Source: JAKQHY01 sp034429475
Lineage (GTDB): Bacteria > Chloroflexota > Anaerolineae > B4-G1 > SLSP01
Assembly (NCBI GenBank): GCA_034429475.1
Contig: DAOUGD010000046.1
Location: forward strand, 1-53,790
Length of the DNA stretch: 53,790 bases
Direction of reading: 5' to 3'
The notes beneath the pieces were generated by a model. The model saw only the letters and a program-made list of their open reading frames with translations, ran no database searches and was not told where the DNA came from. The position numbers and the translations under genes were made by a program. Positions 24,311 to 31,905 of the stretch are shown here, piece after piece (the first letter of the stretch is position 1; every line of letters begins with the position of its first letter).

Positions 24311-24997
24311 ATGCCAACGCCAACAATAAAGAATGTGGGGGCTGCTACCAAGTTCTCGCGCCGGCGCTTCCTGCAAATCGGCTGCCTTTCGACGGCGGCC
24401 GTGGGGATGGCGCTCTGCGGCATTACCGCAGCGGCGCCCGATCCGGCCCCCGTTGTCCTTTCACCGGCTGCTTTTGGAGACGAGACGATGAACCAACGTG
24501 TTTTGATTGCCTATGCCACCTACGCCGGTTCCACCCAAGAGGTCGCCGTAGACATCGGTAAGACGCTGGGCGCGCGCGGTTTTGCGGTGGACGTGATCCC
24601 GGTGCTGGACAAACCGGCAGTGGATGACTACCAGTTCGTGCTCATCGGCAGCGCGATCCACGGCAGCAAATGGCTGGCCGAAGCCCTGGAATTTGTCGAG
24701 GCCAACCAGGCCGCGCTCAAGCGCGCGCCGGTGGCGCTCTTCAGCCTGGGCCTGTCCGGCTTGGCCAGGGACGAAGCGCAGTTGGCCTCCGCGCGCGACA
24801 CTGTCTATGGCCCGGTGCGCGCCTTCGTCACACCCGTGGCCGAGGTGCTGTTCGCCGGCAAAGTTGACCGGCGCGGCGTGGCATTGGGGCTTCCCGGTTG
24901 GCTTGCGCGCTTTGTCCCCACGCTGGATTTCCGCAATTGGGAAAAAATCCGCAGTTGGGCGCGGGCCGTGTTTGCACCAGAAGAAGAAAGCGCATAA
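24311..24997 (+). CDS. Flavodoxin-domain protein with Tat leader (HemG-like fold)
   Basis: A 228-residue protein. ATG 24311 is 10 nt after AAAGGAG. The N-terminus SRRRFLQIGCLS followed by TAAVGMALCGITAAA is a Tat-type leader. The flavodoxin domain begins at MNQRVLIAYATYAGSTQEVA (FMN-phosphate loop YATYAGST) and includes VLIGSAIHGSKWLAEALEF and ALFSLGLSG, as in HemG-like protoporphyrinogen oxidases and paralogue 50532. An internal ATG at 24488 with GGAG (24476-24479) 8 nt away marks the domain start, so both exported and cytoplasmic forms are possible. Confidence 0.83.
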   Translation: MPTPTIKNVGAATKFSRRRFLQIGCLSTAAVGMALCGITAAAPDPAPVVLSPAAFGDETMNQRVLIAYATYAGSTQEVAVDIGKTLGARGFAVDVIPVLDKPAVDDYQFVLIGSAIHGSKWLAEALEFVEANQAALKRAPVALFSLGLSGLARDEAQLASARDTVYGPVRAFVTPVAEVLFAGKVDRRGVALGLPGWLARFVPTLDFRNWEKIRSWARAVFAPEEESA

Positions 24998-25028
24998 GAT
25001 AGGTGGAAGAATCTACAGGAGAAACCTT

Positions 25029-25526
25029 ATGAGTCCATTAGCCCATGCATCCATTGGCGTATTTGCCAAACCCGCAGTTCCCAAAGCCTCGGTTTGGGTG
25101 TTGGTGGCAGCCACACAAGTTCCCGATGTATTGTTCTTCGCCTTCGAGGCCGCCGGCATCGAGCATCAAGCCGTCACCCAGACCAGCTTCAGCCAGGGCA
25201 TCACGTATCTAAGCCCGGCTTTGATCCCCTGGTCTCACGGATTACTGATGTGTGCTGTCTGGTCAGTCTTGGTTGCCGCCGTCGCTTACCTTTTCTACAA
25301 AGATTACCGCACGAGCGCCATTGTCGGAGCGATGGTGTTTAGTCATTGGTTGCTGGATGCCATCGTGTATAACAATTTACCCCTCTTCTTTGCCGATTCC
25401 CCCCAGATTGGCCTCGGCCTGGCCACTTCGGGGCCGGGTTTCGTCGTCGGCGTTGGGTTGGAAGCTGCATTGGTCATCGGCGGCATTGTCTATTACTTTG
25501 TGGCACGTAAGCAAACTGTGAAATAG
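25029..25526 (+). CDS. Membrane protein, possibly metal-dependent hydrolase-like (YdjM/DUF457 type)
   Basis: A 165-residue protein; ATG 25029 follows AGGAGAAACC. MSPLAHASIGVFAKPAVP, QVPDVLFFAFEAAG, SPALIPWSHGLLMCAVWS and FSHWLLDAIVYNNLP keep the His/Asp-containing H-x-x-x-x and D-x-x-x-x-H pattern seen in membrane-bound YdjM-like proteins. Four or so helices. It overlaps no neighbour but follows the flavodoxin gene by 31 nt. Its last codons (GTGAAATAG) match the edge of the IS1-like element at 53681. Confidence 0.65.
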   Translation: MSPLAHASIGVFAKPAVPKASVWVLVAATQVPDVLFFAFEAAGIEHQAVTQTSFSQGITYLSPALIPWSHGLLMCAVWSVLVAAVAYLFYKDYRTSAIVGAMVFSHWLLDAIVYNNLPLFFADSPQIGLGLATSGPGFVVGVGLEAALVIGGIVYYFVARKQTVK

Positions 25527-25609
25527 TGTGAGGGCATGACTCCCCTGAAAAAACCGGGATTTTACCAACAGAACTACGATATACAGGGTCTTTGCAATCG
25601 CACACTACT
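25518..25609. repeat. Possible remnant of an IS1-like element end
   Basis: GTGAAATAGTGTG (25518-25530) is identical to 53681-53693 beside the IS1-like transposase at the window's end. At 25595-25609 the reverse complement reads AGTAGTGTGCGATTG, close to the same edge (AATAGTGTGCCATTT). A 92-bp relic with inverted ends is possible. The intervening sequence is not coding. Confidence 0.3.
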
Positions 25610-25630
25610 GGATGGCGAAGCCAGCGGGAG

Positions 25631-27693
25631 TTAACGTAGCCATTGCGCACTCACAGGGGTAATCGTTGAACAAGTCCGAATTCGGGAACTTCTTCCCGCA
25701 GATTCGCCCGGGCTGGGTCGAATAGCAAATCGGCCAGGGTAGGTAAAGCTTCGTCGGGGAGAAGTGCTGATAGCTGTTCTTTAACAGATTCTGATGAAAT
25801 CGGCCATAGCAGTTCGGCAGTTTGGAATAATGGCATTGGGCACTGGTAGGCAAAGGGACTATCCAGGCGGATTTGTACCCCAGCATACGGGCTATCCGCG
25901 GCAAACTCCAGCATCTGCCCACTGGCATTGGTCAACACCACCGCCGGGGTATTGGCGGCGGTGCGGACTTGCGTGCGCACCTGCTGCAAGACTGGCACGA
26001 AGTGTTCTGGGGCTTGCGCCCCCAGCCAGTCGGCCGCCCACTGCACGAAGTTGGGCCAAAAGACCAAGGCGAATTGTCCCAAGAGGCGGATGCCGGCCGG
26101 AGACCGTACCCGCAGTTTGGTGAAGCCAAACGTGCCTTTGCCCTGCTTGATGCCCGCTTCCACATCTTGCCGCGCGTGATAAGTAGGGAACAGGTCGGCG
26201 GTGGGCAAGGGTTCATCCGCGCTGAAAGAGATCAAGGTGCTGTGCCGGAGCTGTTCCCCCACCGCCCAGCGCAACAGTGTCAGGCGCACCGGATAGGGGC
26301 ACGCCCCCAGTTCATGCCGGTCGGTATCCAGCGCCTCGGTGCGTGCGCCGACGGGCGTCCACGGGGCATCCGCTGGCACGGTCTTGAGCAACACTTGGGT
26401 CGTCTTGCCGTTGTGGGCCATTGCATAAACGTCGTAGCCCATCTCGATCAGGTAGGTGATGTTGGCGACATCGCCGAAGCCCCCATCCAGCAACCACCGG
26501 ATACGCACGGGCGCGGGACAGGTAGCGTTATCGATTTCCAGTTGGGCCAGCCAGTGGAGGAGCGTCTCCCGCGTGGTCAGGAGCGCCGTTAAGCGCTGTT
26601 GGTGTTGGGCCAGGGCCCGCCGCGCTTGGTGTTCCTGGGCGAGTGCCGCGCGCAGTTGCCGTTCCCAACCGGCTTGCCGCTGGCGGGCTTGCGCCAGTTT
26701 GGAATGCGGCCGCCCCGCTGGCTCGGCAGCCTGCGTTTCCAATGCATGCAGTTGTGGGCGCAGGGCTTGGAGCCAGTCGCCCAACTGGATCTGCCGCGCG
26801 ATGTGCGCGTGGATGAGCCCCTGTTGCGCCGCGATCCAGTCCTGGCGTTGGGCAATTTGGGCTTCGCCCTGCGCCAGCCGCGCCTGCACCAGAGCGGTGC
26901 GCCGCCGCGGGCGACAGCCCAGGCGCTCTTCGGTGGCCGCGACCATTTCGCGCAGGCATGTTCCCGAAACCGTGTCGCCAGCATGGTGGAAGGCCACGAC
27001 ATGCACGCGATGCCGCAGGCCTTTCAGCGTGACCAGGACCGCTTGGTGTCCTTTGCAGAGTTGATTCGCCATGTACCCAAACACGGTATCCGGCGGGTAG
27101 GTGGTGCTGTAGGCACTGACGGGCCGCCCGGTCAGGTCGCCACACAGGGTCAAACACGGCTGCTGACACAGGGCTTCGTGGGTGGCGCTGTGGAGGTAGG
27201 GGCGCATGAGCGCTTGCAGTTCCGCTTCCACCTGGGTGATGGCGGCGTCATCCAGCTCATACAGAAACCGACTCACCGTCGTGTAATGCCGAAACTCGAG
27301 ATCCCAGGCATCTTGGACCGCCTGATCCTTGGCGAGGGGATGCGCCCCCAAGTTCAGGTCTTGGAGGTACTCACAGCCGGATAAGGCAGCCAAGCCAAAT
27401 TCGAGGATCAAGTCGCCCCCGGCCAGGGCATCGCTGTGTTGGCGTGGCGGTACTGCGGCGCGCAGCCGTTGGCTCATCTTCAGGTAACGTGCAAATCGCC
27501 CCCACGGAATCAGCAGACCGTGCTGGGTAGCCTGGCAAATGGTCACCAGTTGGTTTTCAATGCTTAAACTCATCGGTTGCCCCCTTCCTCCAGTTTGACG
27601 CAACCATTATATGAAGGTTAGGGAGGTGACGAAAGTTATCAAAATCGGACTTCCAGGACGATTCAGCGCCTGAGTGCGCAATGGCTACGTTAA
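25631..27693. mobile_element. IS4-superfamily insertion sequence, 2063 bp
   Basis: Perfect 23-bp terminal inverted repeats lie at 25631-25653 and 27671-27693 (outer end TTAACGTAGCC). They enclose one transposase gene on the minus strand. No direct target duplication is evident in the flanks. The transposase stop codon (TGA, read from 25653 to 25651) is inside the left repeat. Confidence 0.85.
25651..27573 (-). CDS. Transposase, IS4 superfamily (YREK signature)
   Basis: A 640-residue protein. The start at 27573 (MSLSIENQLV) is preferred over 27603 because GGAGGAAGGGGG precedes it. Candidate DDE residues are Asp146 (CGDLTGRP), Asp363 (LLDGGFG) and Glu472 within YHARQDVEAGIKQGK, an exact Y-x2-R-x3-E-x6-K signature (Tyr465 to Lys479). 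Between the first two catalytic Asp lies a roughly 120-residue Ala/Gln/Arg-rich coiled-coil insertion (about 220-340), making the protein longer than typical IS4 transposases. The frame is intact, so the element may be active. Confidence 0.88.
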   Translation of the reverse strand: MSLSIENQLVTICQATQHGLLIPWGRFARYLKMSQRLRAAVPPRQHSDALAGGDLILEFGLAALSGCEYLQDLNLGAHPLAKDQAVQDAWDLEFRHYTTVSRFLYELDDAAITQVEAELQALMRPYLHSATHEALCQQPCLTLCGDLTGRPVSAYSTTYPPDTVFGYMANQLCKGHQAVLVTLKGLRHRVHVVAFHHAGDTVSGTCLREMVAATEERLGCRPRRRTALVQARLAQGEAQIAQRQDWIAAQQGLIHAHIARQIQLGDWLQALRPQLHALETQAAEPAGRPHSKLAQARQRQAGWERQLRAALAQEHQARRALAQHQQRLTALLTTRETLLHWLAQLEIDNATCPAPVRIRWLLDGGFGDVANITYLIEMGYDVYAMAHNGKTTQVLLKTVPADAPWTPVGARTEALDTDRHELGACPYPVRLTLLRWAVGEQLRHSTLISFSADEPLPTADLFPTYHARQDVEAGIKQGKGTFGFTKLRVRSPAGIRLLGQFALVFWPNFVQWAADWLGAQAPEHFVPVLQQVRTQVRTAANTPAVVLTNASGQMLEFAADSPYAGVQIRLDSPFAYQCPMPLFQTAELLWPISSESVKEQLSALLPDEALPTLADLLFDPARANLREEVPEFGLVQRLPL

Positions 27694-27736
27694 AGCCTGA
27701 GGCGTTTCTCGTTCACAAAAAACAAGGAGAGGAACA

Positions 27737-28144
27737 ATGAATTTCACCAAACATCTGCTGTCGCTGTTGATTACATTTGCCCTTTGGTTCATCTTCTTAC
27801 TGTTTGGGCTGTCCAGCAATTACTACCAGGCATGGTCTTTTGGAGCGCAAGTGCTGCTTTGTATTTTTACCTTCATCTTGCTTTTGCCTGTCTCTTACGT
27901 GGTACTCATGAAAGTATGGCAACAAGACTTTCTCAAAAGTTCTTTGTGGATGGCCTTTTATGCTTCAGCGCCACTGATCCTGTATGACTATGTGTATATC
28001 GGTGTGATTCAGGGGCAGGGTGTGACTTTCCTTTTCACCCATTGGTATCTGAGCTTGTTTTATCTGCTGGTGTGGCTTGAAATACCCCTGCTGGGCTGGG
28101 TACTACAAAAACGATGCGTTCTCACAAACCCTTACAACAAGTGA
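27737..28144 (+). CDS. Four-helix membrane protein, unknown function
   Basis: A 135-residue protein; ATG 27737 follows AAGGAGAGGAAC. Helices: LLSLLITFALWFIFLLFGL, VLLCIFTFILLLPVSYVVL, SSLWMAFYASAPLILYDYVY and SLFYLLVWLEIPLLGWVL. Base composition is more AT-rich than its surroundings, suggesting recent arrival. It sits between the insertion sequence and the first MalT-like regulator. Unrecognised. Confidence 0.68.
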   Translation: MNFTKHLLSLLITFALWFIFLLFGLSSNYYQAWSFGAQVLLCIFTFILLLPVSYVVLMKVWQQDFLKSSLWMAFYASAPLILYDYVYIGVIQGQGVTFLFTHWYLSLFYLLVWLEIPLLGWVLQKRCVLTNPYNK

Positions 28145-28185
28145 ATTTATCTGAAGGCAACCATACTCGCACAACTAATGGATCT

Positions 28186-30996
28186 ATGTCCATACCCATT
28201 TTAGCCACCAAACTGTATATTCCGCCACGGCGGTCTGAAGTTGTTTCCCGCCCACACCTGCTCGCGCGGCTGGATACAGGACTGGTGGCAGGCTGCAAAC
28301 TCACCCTGATTTCCGCCCCCGCGGGCTTCGGCAAAACCACCCTGCTCGGCGAATGGGCGAGTCAGCGAATCGGCGAATCAGCGAGCGAGCGGTCTATTGC
28401 GTGGGTATCTTTGGACACGGGCGACAGCCACCCGCTCGGCTTTCTGGCGTATCTTGTAGCCGCCGTGCAGACGGTCGCGCCCGACTTTGGGGCGAGTGTC
28501 GTTGGCGTGCTGCAATCCCCGCAACCGCCGCCCATCGAAATGTTGCTGACCATGCTGCTCAATGACATCGCCGCTATCCCGCAGCCCTTGATCCTCATAT
28601 TGGACGATTACCACGTCCTCGATTCCCTGTCCGTGGATGAAGCCTTGAGTTTCCTACTCGATCACCTGCCGCCGCAACTTCATCTGGTCATCGCCAGCCG
28701 CGAGGACCCCAACCTCCCGTTATCCCGGCTGCGGGCGCGCGGCCAACTCACCGAGTTGCGCGCCGCCGACCTGCGCTTTACGCCCGCCGAGGCCGCCGAT
28801 TTCCTCAACGGGGTGATGGGCCTGAACCTCGCGGAGGCAGACATCACCGGGCTGGAGGCTCGCACCGAGGGCTGGATCGCCGGGTTGCAGTTGGCCGCCC
28901 TTTCGCTGCAAGGGCAAAAAGAACCCGCCCGTTTCATCCAATCCTTTAGCGGCAGTCACCGCTTCATACTCGACTATCTGCTGGATGAAGTCTTGCACAA
29001 GCAATCCGAGGCCGTTCAAACCTTCCTGCTGCGCACCGCTATCCTCAACCGCCTGTGCGGCCCCCTCTGCGATGCCGTTTTGGGCAAAGAGGCAGGAAGC
29101 AAGACACAGGAGGCAGGATCATCTGTATCTTGCGTCTTGCCTCCTGCCTCCTGTATCCTCGAATCTCTCGACCGCGCCAACCTGTTCATCGTGCCGCTGG
29201 ATAACGAGCGCCGCTGGTATCGCTATCACCACCTCTTCCGGGATTTGCTGCGCCAACGGCTCGCACAAAGCCTGCCGCCGGACGCGCTACCTGCATACCA
29301 CCTGCGCGCCAGCGTGTGGTACGCAGCGCACGGCGATCAGGCCGAGGCATTTCATCATGCCGTCGCCGCCGGGGATTGGGCGCGGGCGGCGGATCTGGCC
29401 GAGGCGGCCTGGGCGGCAACGTTCAGGAGCTATATCCAGAACACCCTCTTTCTGGGCTGGATGAAGGCGCTGCCGGACGCGCTGATCCGCGCGCGCCCGG
29501 TGCTCAGCGCGGGCTATGCCTGGGCATTGCTGGATGTCGGCGCGTTGGAGGCCGCCGAAGCCTGGCTCCGGGATGCTGAACGCGGACTGGCAGCCCCGGA
29601 GGCCGCGCGAATTGTGGTGGATGAAGCGGAATTTCGCGCGCTGCCGGCCACCATCGCCATTGCCCGCGCCTACTTGGCGCTGGCGCGCCGCGATATGGCC
29701 GCGATCATCCCGTTGGCTCACCATGCGCTCGCGCTCATCCCCGCAGCCGACCACTTCCGGCGCGCCGGTGTGATCGCATTGCTGGGCCTCATGCACCTGA
29801 GCGGCGGCGATCTGGACGCTGCCGCCGCTTCGATGGTTGAGGGGATGGACATGACGCACACGGCCGGCAGTACCGCCATTGCCCTCACGGGCGTGTTTCC
29901 CCTGGCCGACATCCGGCTTGTGCAGGGACGCCTGTGCGAAGCCGAAAAGGTCTTTGTGCAAGCGTTGGAGAGCGCCAAGGCGCAAGATACAGCCGAGGCG
30001 CCGGGCGTGGCCGATTTGTATCTGGGCTTGAGCCAGATATACCTCGAACGGGGCGATTGGGGCGCAGCCGGGCAACATTTGGAAACCGGCGCGGCGTTGG
30101 ACGTGCAGGCTCGCTCGCCGGATTGGGCCTACCACGACAGCCTGGCGCGCGCGCGATTCCAGGCGGCGGTGGGGGATTTGGACGGCGCGCTTGACTTGTT
30201 TAATCAAGCAGAACGCTTGTATCACACTCCTATGCTTCCCGATTTACACCCGCTGACCGCGCTCAAGGCGCGCATCTGGGTCAGGCAAGGACAACTGGAC
30301 AAAACACAAACCTGGGCGCAAGAGATGGGACTCTCGGCAACGGATGCCCTAAGCTTTTTGCGCGAATTCGAGCATATCACGTTGGCTAGAGTGCTCCTTG
30401 CCCGATACCGGCGCGAGCGGGCGGATGCTGTCCTCGCTGAGGTTCTGGGCTTGCTGGAACGTCTCTGGCAGGCCGCCACAGCGGGCCGTCGCTGCGGCAA
30501 CAGTATTGAAATCCTGATCTTGCAGGCCCTCGCGCACCAGGCGCGGGGCGATGTGTCTCGCGCTCTCCCCCTGCTGGAACGCGCCCTGAATCTGGCCGAG
30601 CCGGAAGGCTACGTCCGCATCTTCGTGGACGAGGGCGCGCCGCTGGCGCATCTGCTATCCGCAGCCGCCACGCGCGGCAGCGCGCCGGATTACATCGCCA
30701 GGCTCCTCGCCGCCTTCCCCGATTTCGCAACGAATGCGACCACACCATCCAAAATCCAAAATCCAACACTTGTGGTGAGTAAAGCGAATCCATCCAAAAT
30801 GGTTGAGCCATTGAGCCAACGCGAGCTGGAAATTCTCCGACTCGTCGCGCAAGGTCTCTCGAACCGGGAGATCGGCAAAAAGCTGTTCCTCGCCCTGGAC
30901 ACTGTCAAAGGGCACAACCGCCGCATCTACGGCAAACTCCAGGTTCAGAGGCGCACCGAGGCCATCGCGCGCGCCCGTGAGCTGGGATTGCTGTAA
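28186..30996 (+). CDS. MalT-like LuxR-family transcriptional regulator (LAL type), copy 1
   Basis: A 936-residue ATP-dependent regulator. Start 28186 (MSIPILATKLYIPP) matches where MalT-like proteins usually begin; the frame runs back to ATG 28114 but that part overlaps the previous gene and has no clear ribosome binding site. Walker A SAPAGFGKTT (43-52) and LILILDDYHVLD (Walker B) mark the STAND ATPase. A TPR-like helical region follows, and the C-terminus has a LuxR HTH (LSQRELEILRLVAQGLSNREI...TVKGHNRRIYGKLQV). Three low-complexity stretches at 28357, 29091 and about 30748 are encoded by short tandem repeats placed in linkers. It likely controls the redox cassette downstream; its inducer is unknown. 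Confidence 0.9.
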   Translation: MSIPILATKLYIPPRRSEVVSRPHLLARLDTGLVAGCKLTLISAPAGFGKTTLLGEWASQRIGESASERSIAWVSLDTGDSHPLGFLAYLVAAVQTVAPDFGASVVGVLQSPQPPPIEMLLTMLLNDIAAIPQPLILILDDYHVLDSLSVDEALSFLLDHLPPQLHLVIASREDPNLPLSRLRARGQLTELRAADLRFTPAEAADFLNGVMGLNLAEADITGLEARTEGWIAGLQLAALSLQGQKEPARFIQSFSGSHRFILDYLLDEVLHKQSEAVQTFLLRTAILNRLCGPLCDAVLGKEAGSKTQEAGSSVSCVLPPASCILESLDRANLFIVPLDNERRWYRYHHLFRDLLRQRLAQSLPPDALPAYHLRASVWYAAHGDQAEAFHHAVAAGDWARAADLAEAAWAATFRSYIQNTLFLGWMKALPDALIRARPVLSAGYAWALLDVGALEAAEAWLRDAERGLAAPEAARIVVDEAEFRALPATIAIARAYLALARRDMAAIIPLAHHALALIPAADHFRRAGVIALLGLMHLSGGDLDAAAASMVEGMDMTHTAGSTAIALTGVFPLADIRLVQGRLCEAEKVFVQALESAKAQDTAEAPGVADLYLGLSQIYLERGDWGAAGQHLETGAALDVQARSPDWAYHDSLARARFQAAVGDLDGALDLFNQAERLYHTPMLPDLHPLTALKARIWVRQGQLDKTQTWAQEMGLSATDALSFLREFEHITLARVLLARYRRERADAVLAEVLGLLERLWQAATAGRRCGNSIEILILQALAHQARGDVSRALPLLERALNLAEPEGYVRIFVDEGAPLAHLLSAAATRGSAPDYIARLLAAFPDFATNATTPSKIQNPTLVVSKANPSKMVEPLSQRELEILRLVAQGLSNREIGKKLFLALDTVKGHNRRIYGKLQVQRRTEAIARARELGLL
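28357..28388. repeat. Octanucleotide tandem repeat inside MalT-like gene 1
   Basis: Four 8-bp units, GCGAGTCA, GCGAATCG, GCGAATCA and GCGAGCGA, encode the ASQRIGESASER linker just after Walker A. The second MalT-like gene carries a different repeat (34184) at the same protein position. Confidence 0.65.
29091..29159. repeat. Heptanucleotide repeat hairpin inside MalT-like gene 1
   Basis: Forward heptads GGCAGGA, AGCAAGA, CACAGGA, GGCAGGA (29091-29118) face inverted heptads TCTTGCG, TCTTGCC, TCCTGCC, TCCTGTA (29128-29155), able to form a long imperfect hairpin. It is read through in frame as EAGSKTQEAGSSVSCVLPP in a linker after the ATPase. The same element occurs at 34952 and, outside genes, at 13018. 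Confidence 0.7.
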
Positions 30997-31035
30997 CCCC
31001 ATTACGCCTCAAACAACACCCCCGATCAACACCAA

Positions 31036-31071
31036 AGTGTCTATACACTGACACCGGGTTGCCGGTATACT
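31036..31071 (+). promoter_or_regulatory. Putative promoter of the first GHL-type small gene
   Basis: AGTGTCTATACACTGACACC (31036-31055) contains overlapping AGTGT/ACACT and GTGTC/GACAC palindromes. Ten bases later is TATACT (31066-31071), a plausible -10. The region upstream of the paralogous gene at 38799 has a matching 20-mer (14 of 20 identical), TGCCGG, and TATAGT at nearly the same spacing. Confidence 0.45.
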
Positions 31072-31102
31072 GAACGCATCCTGAAACGGCAAGTTGTTGT
31101 CA

Positions 31103-31129
31103 GCAGATTTAGCGGATTAAGCAGATTTT
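31103..31129. repeat. Three 9-bp tandem repeats in a 5' leader
   Basis: GCAGATTTA (31103-31111), GCGGATTAA (31112-31120) and GCAGATTTT (31121-31129) are adjacent 9-mers in the leader of the 31155 gene. Similar GCAGATT/GCGGATT runs occur between genes of other bacteria, as I recall. Role unknown. Confidence 0.5.
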
Positions 31130-31154
31130 TGGTCCGTCACAAAAGGGATAGGGG

Positions 31155-31466
31155 ATGTTACATCAACAGAGTACAAGTGCGGATCAACCCAGAGTCTATC
31201 AAATCACCATCGAAGGCCATCTTCATCCACAATGGGCCGCGTGGTTTGATGGCCTGGTGGTTGTTCTGGGCGAAAACGGCGAGACGATACTTACCGGGCC
31301 GGTGCAGGATCAGGCTGCGCTCCACGGTCTGCTCAAGAAGGTGCGGGATTTGGGGATGCCCTTGCTCTCAGTTCAGTGGGTTGATTCCGGGGTTGCGGCG
31401 GCGTTGCCGGAAGACCCCGGCAAGATTCAAACGTCAAAAGGAAATGTAGTCACGTTTAAGGAGTAA
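31155..31466 (+). CDS. Small conserved protein (GHL family), copy 1, unknown function
   Basis: A 103-residue soluble protein, ATG 31155 preceded by GGGATAGGGG. Conserved core: YQITIEGHLHPQWAAWFDGL, GETILTGPVQDQAALHGLL and KKVRDLGMPLLSV. The paralogue at 38799 shares almost all of it. Both follow a regulatory gene and precede DUF6326/DUF4386 and MDR genes, so it is a fixed member of the cassette. The short alpha/beta pattern could be a ligand-sensing or adaptor protein; that is a guess. Confidence 0.75.
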   Translation: MLHQQSTSADQPRVYQITIEGHLHPQWAAWFDGLVVVLGENGETILTGPVQDQAALHGLLKKVRDLGMPLLSVQWVDSGVAAALPEDPGKIQTSKGNVVTFKE

Positions 31467-31471
31467 AGAAA

Positions 31472-31885
31472 ATGAGTACATCTAACCAAAGCATCTCAAT
31501 GAGCACGACGCGCGCCAAACTTTCAACGCTGTGGACATTCTTAATGTTCAACATGGTTTTCGCCGATATTTTCTCTTTTATGTATCCCGGCTTTATGAAG
31601 CAAATCGTGGAGGGCGTGGTCGTGGATGGGACGACGATCACGCCCGTGTTTTTGCTGATTGCGGCTATTGTGACCGAAATCTCGATAGCGATGGTTTTCC
31701 TACCTCGTTTTCTGAGCTATCACGCCAACCGGTGGGTCAATATCATCGGCGGCATCATCACCATCCTGTGGGTGGTCGGCGGCGGTTCGACCACGCTGCA
31801 CTATATCTTTTTCGCCACAGTGGAAAGTATCTGCGCCCTGGTCATCATCGGGATGGCGTGGAACTGGCGCAACTCTGAAAATTAG
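31472..31885 (+). CDS. DUF6326-family membrane protein
   Basis: A 137-residue protein with four helices: TLWTFLMFNMVFADIFSFMYPGF, ITPVFLLIAAIVTEISIAMVFL, VNIIGGIITILWVVGGGSTTLHYIFFATVE and ICALVIIGMAWNW. I recognise it as the DUF6326 type. It starts 6 nt after the GHL gene and precedes two MDR oxidoreductases by 20 nt. Function unknown. Confidence 0.75.
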   Translation: MSTSNQSISMSTTRAKLSTLWTFLMFNMVFADIFSFMYPGFMKQIVEGVVVDGTTITPVFLLIAAIVTEISIAMVFLPRFLSYHANRWVNIIGGIITILWVVGGGSTTLHYIFFATVESICALVIIGMAWNWRNSEN

Positions 31886-31905
31886 GTTGGATAAGGAGAT
31901 CTCCC

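Noticed and set aside
26599..27384. Plus-strand ORF opposite the IS4-type transposase
   Set aside because: Antisense shadow; the minus frame has the YREK signature and a proper ribosome binding site.
29287..30225. Minus-strand ORF of 312 codons inside MalT-like gene 1
   Set aside because: Antisense shadow of TPR-coding sequence without motifs.
31103..31129. Tandem 9-mers as a CRISPR fragment
   Set aside because: Units are adjacent with no spacers and there are no cas genes in the window.
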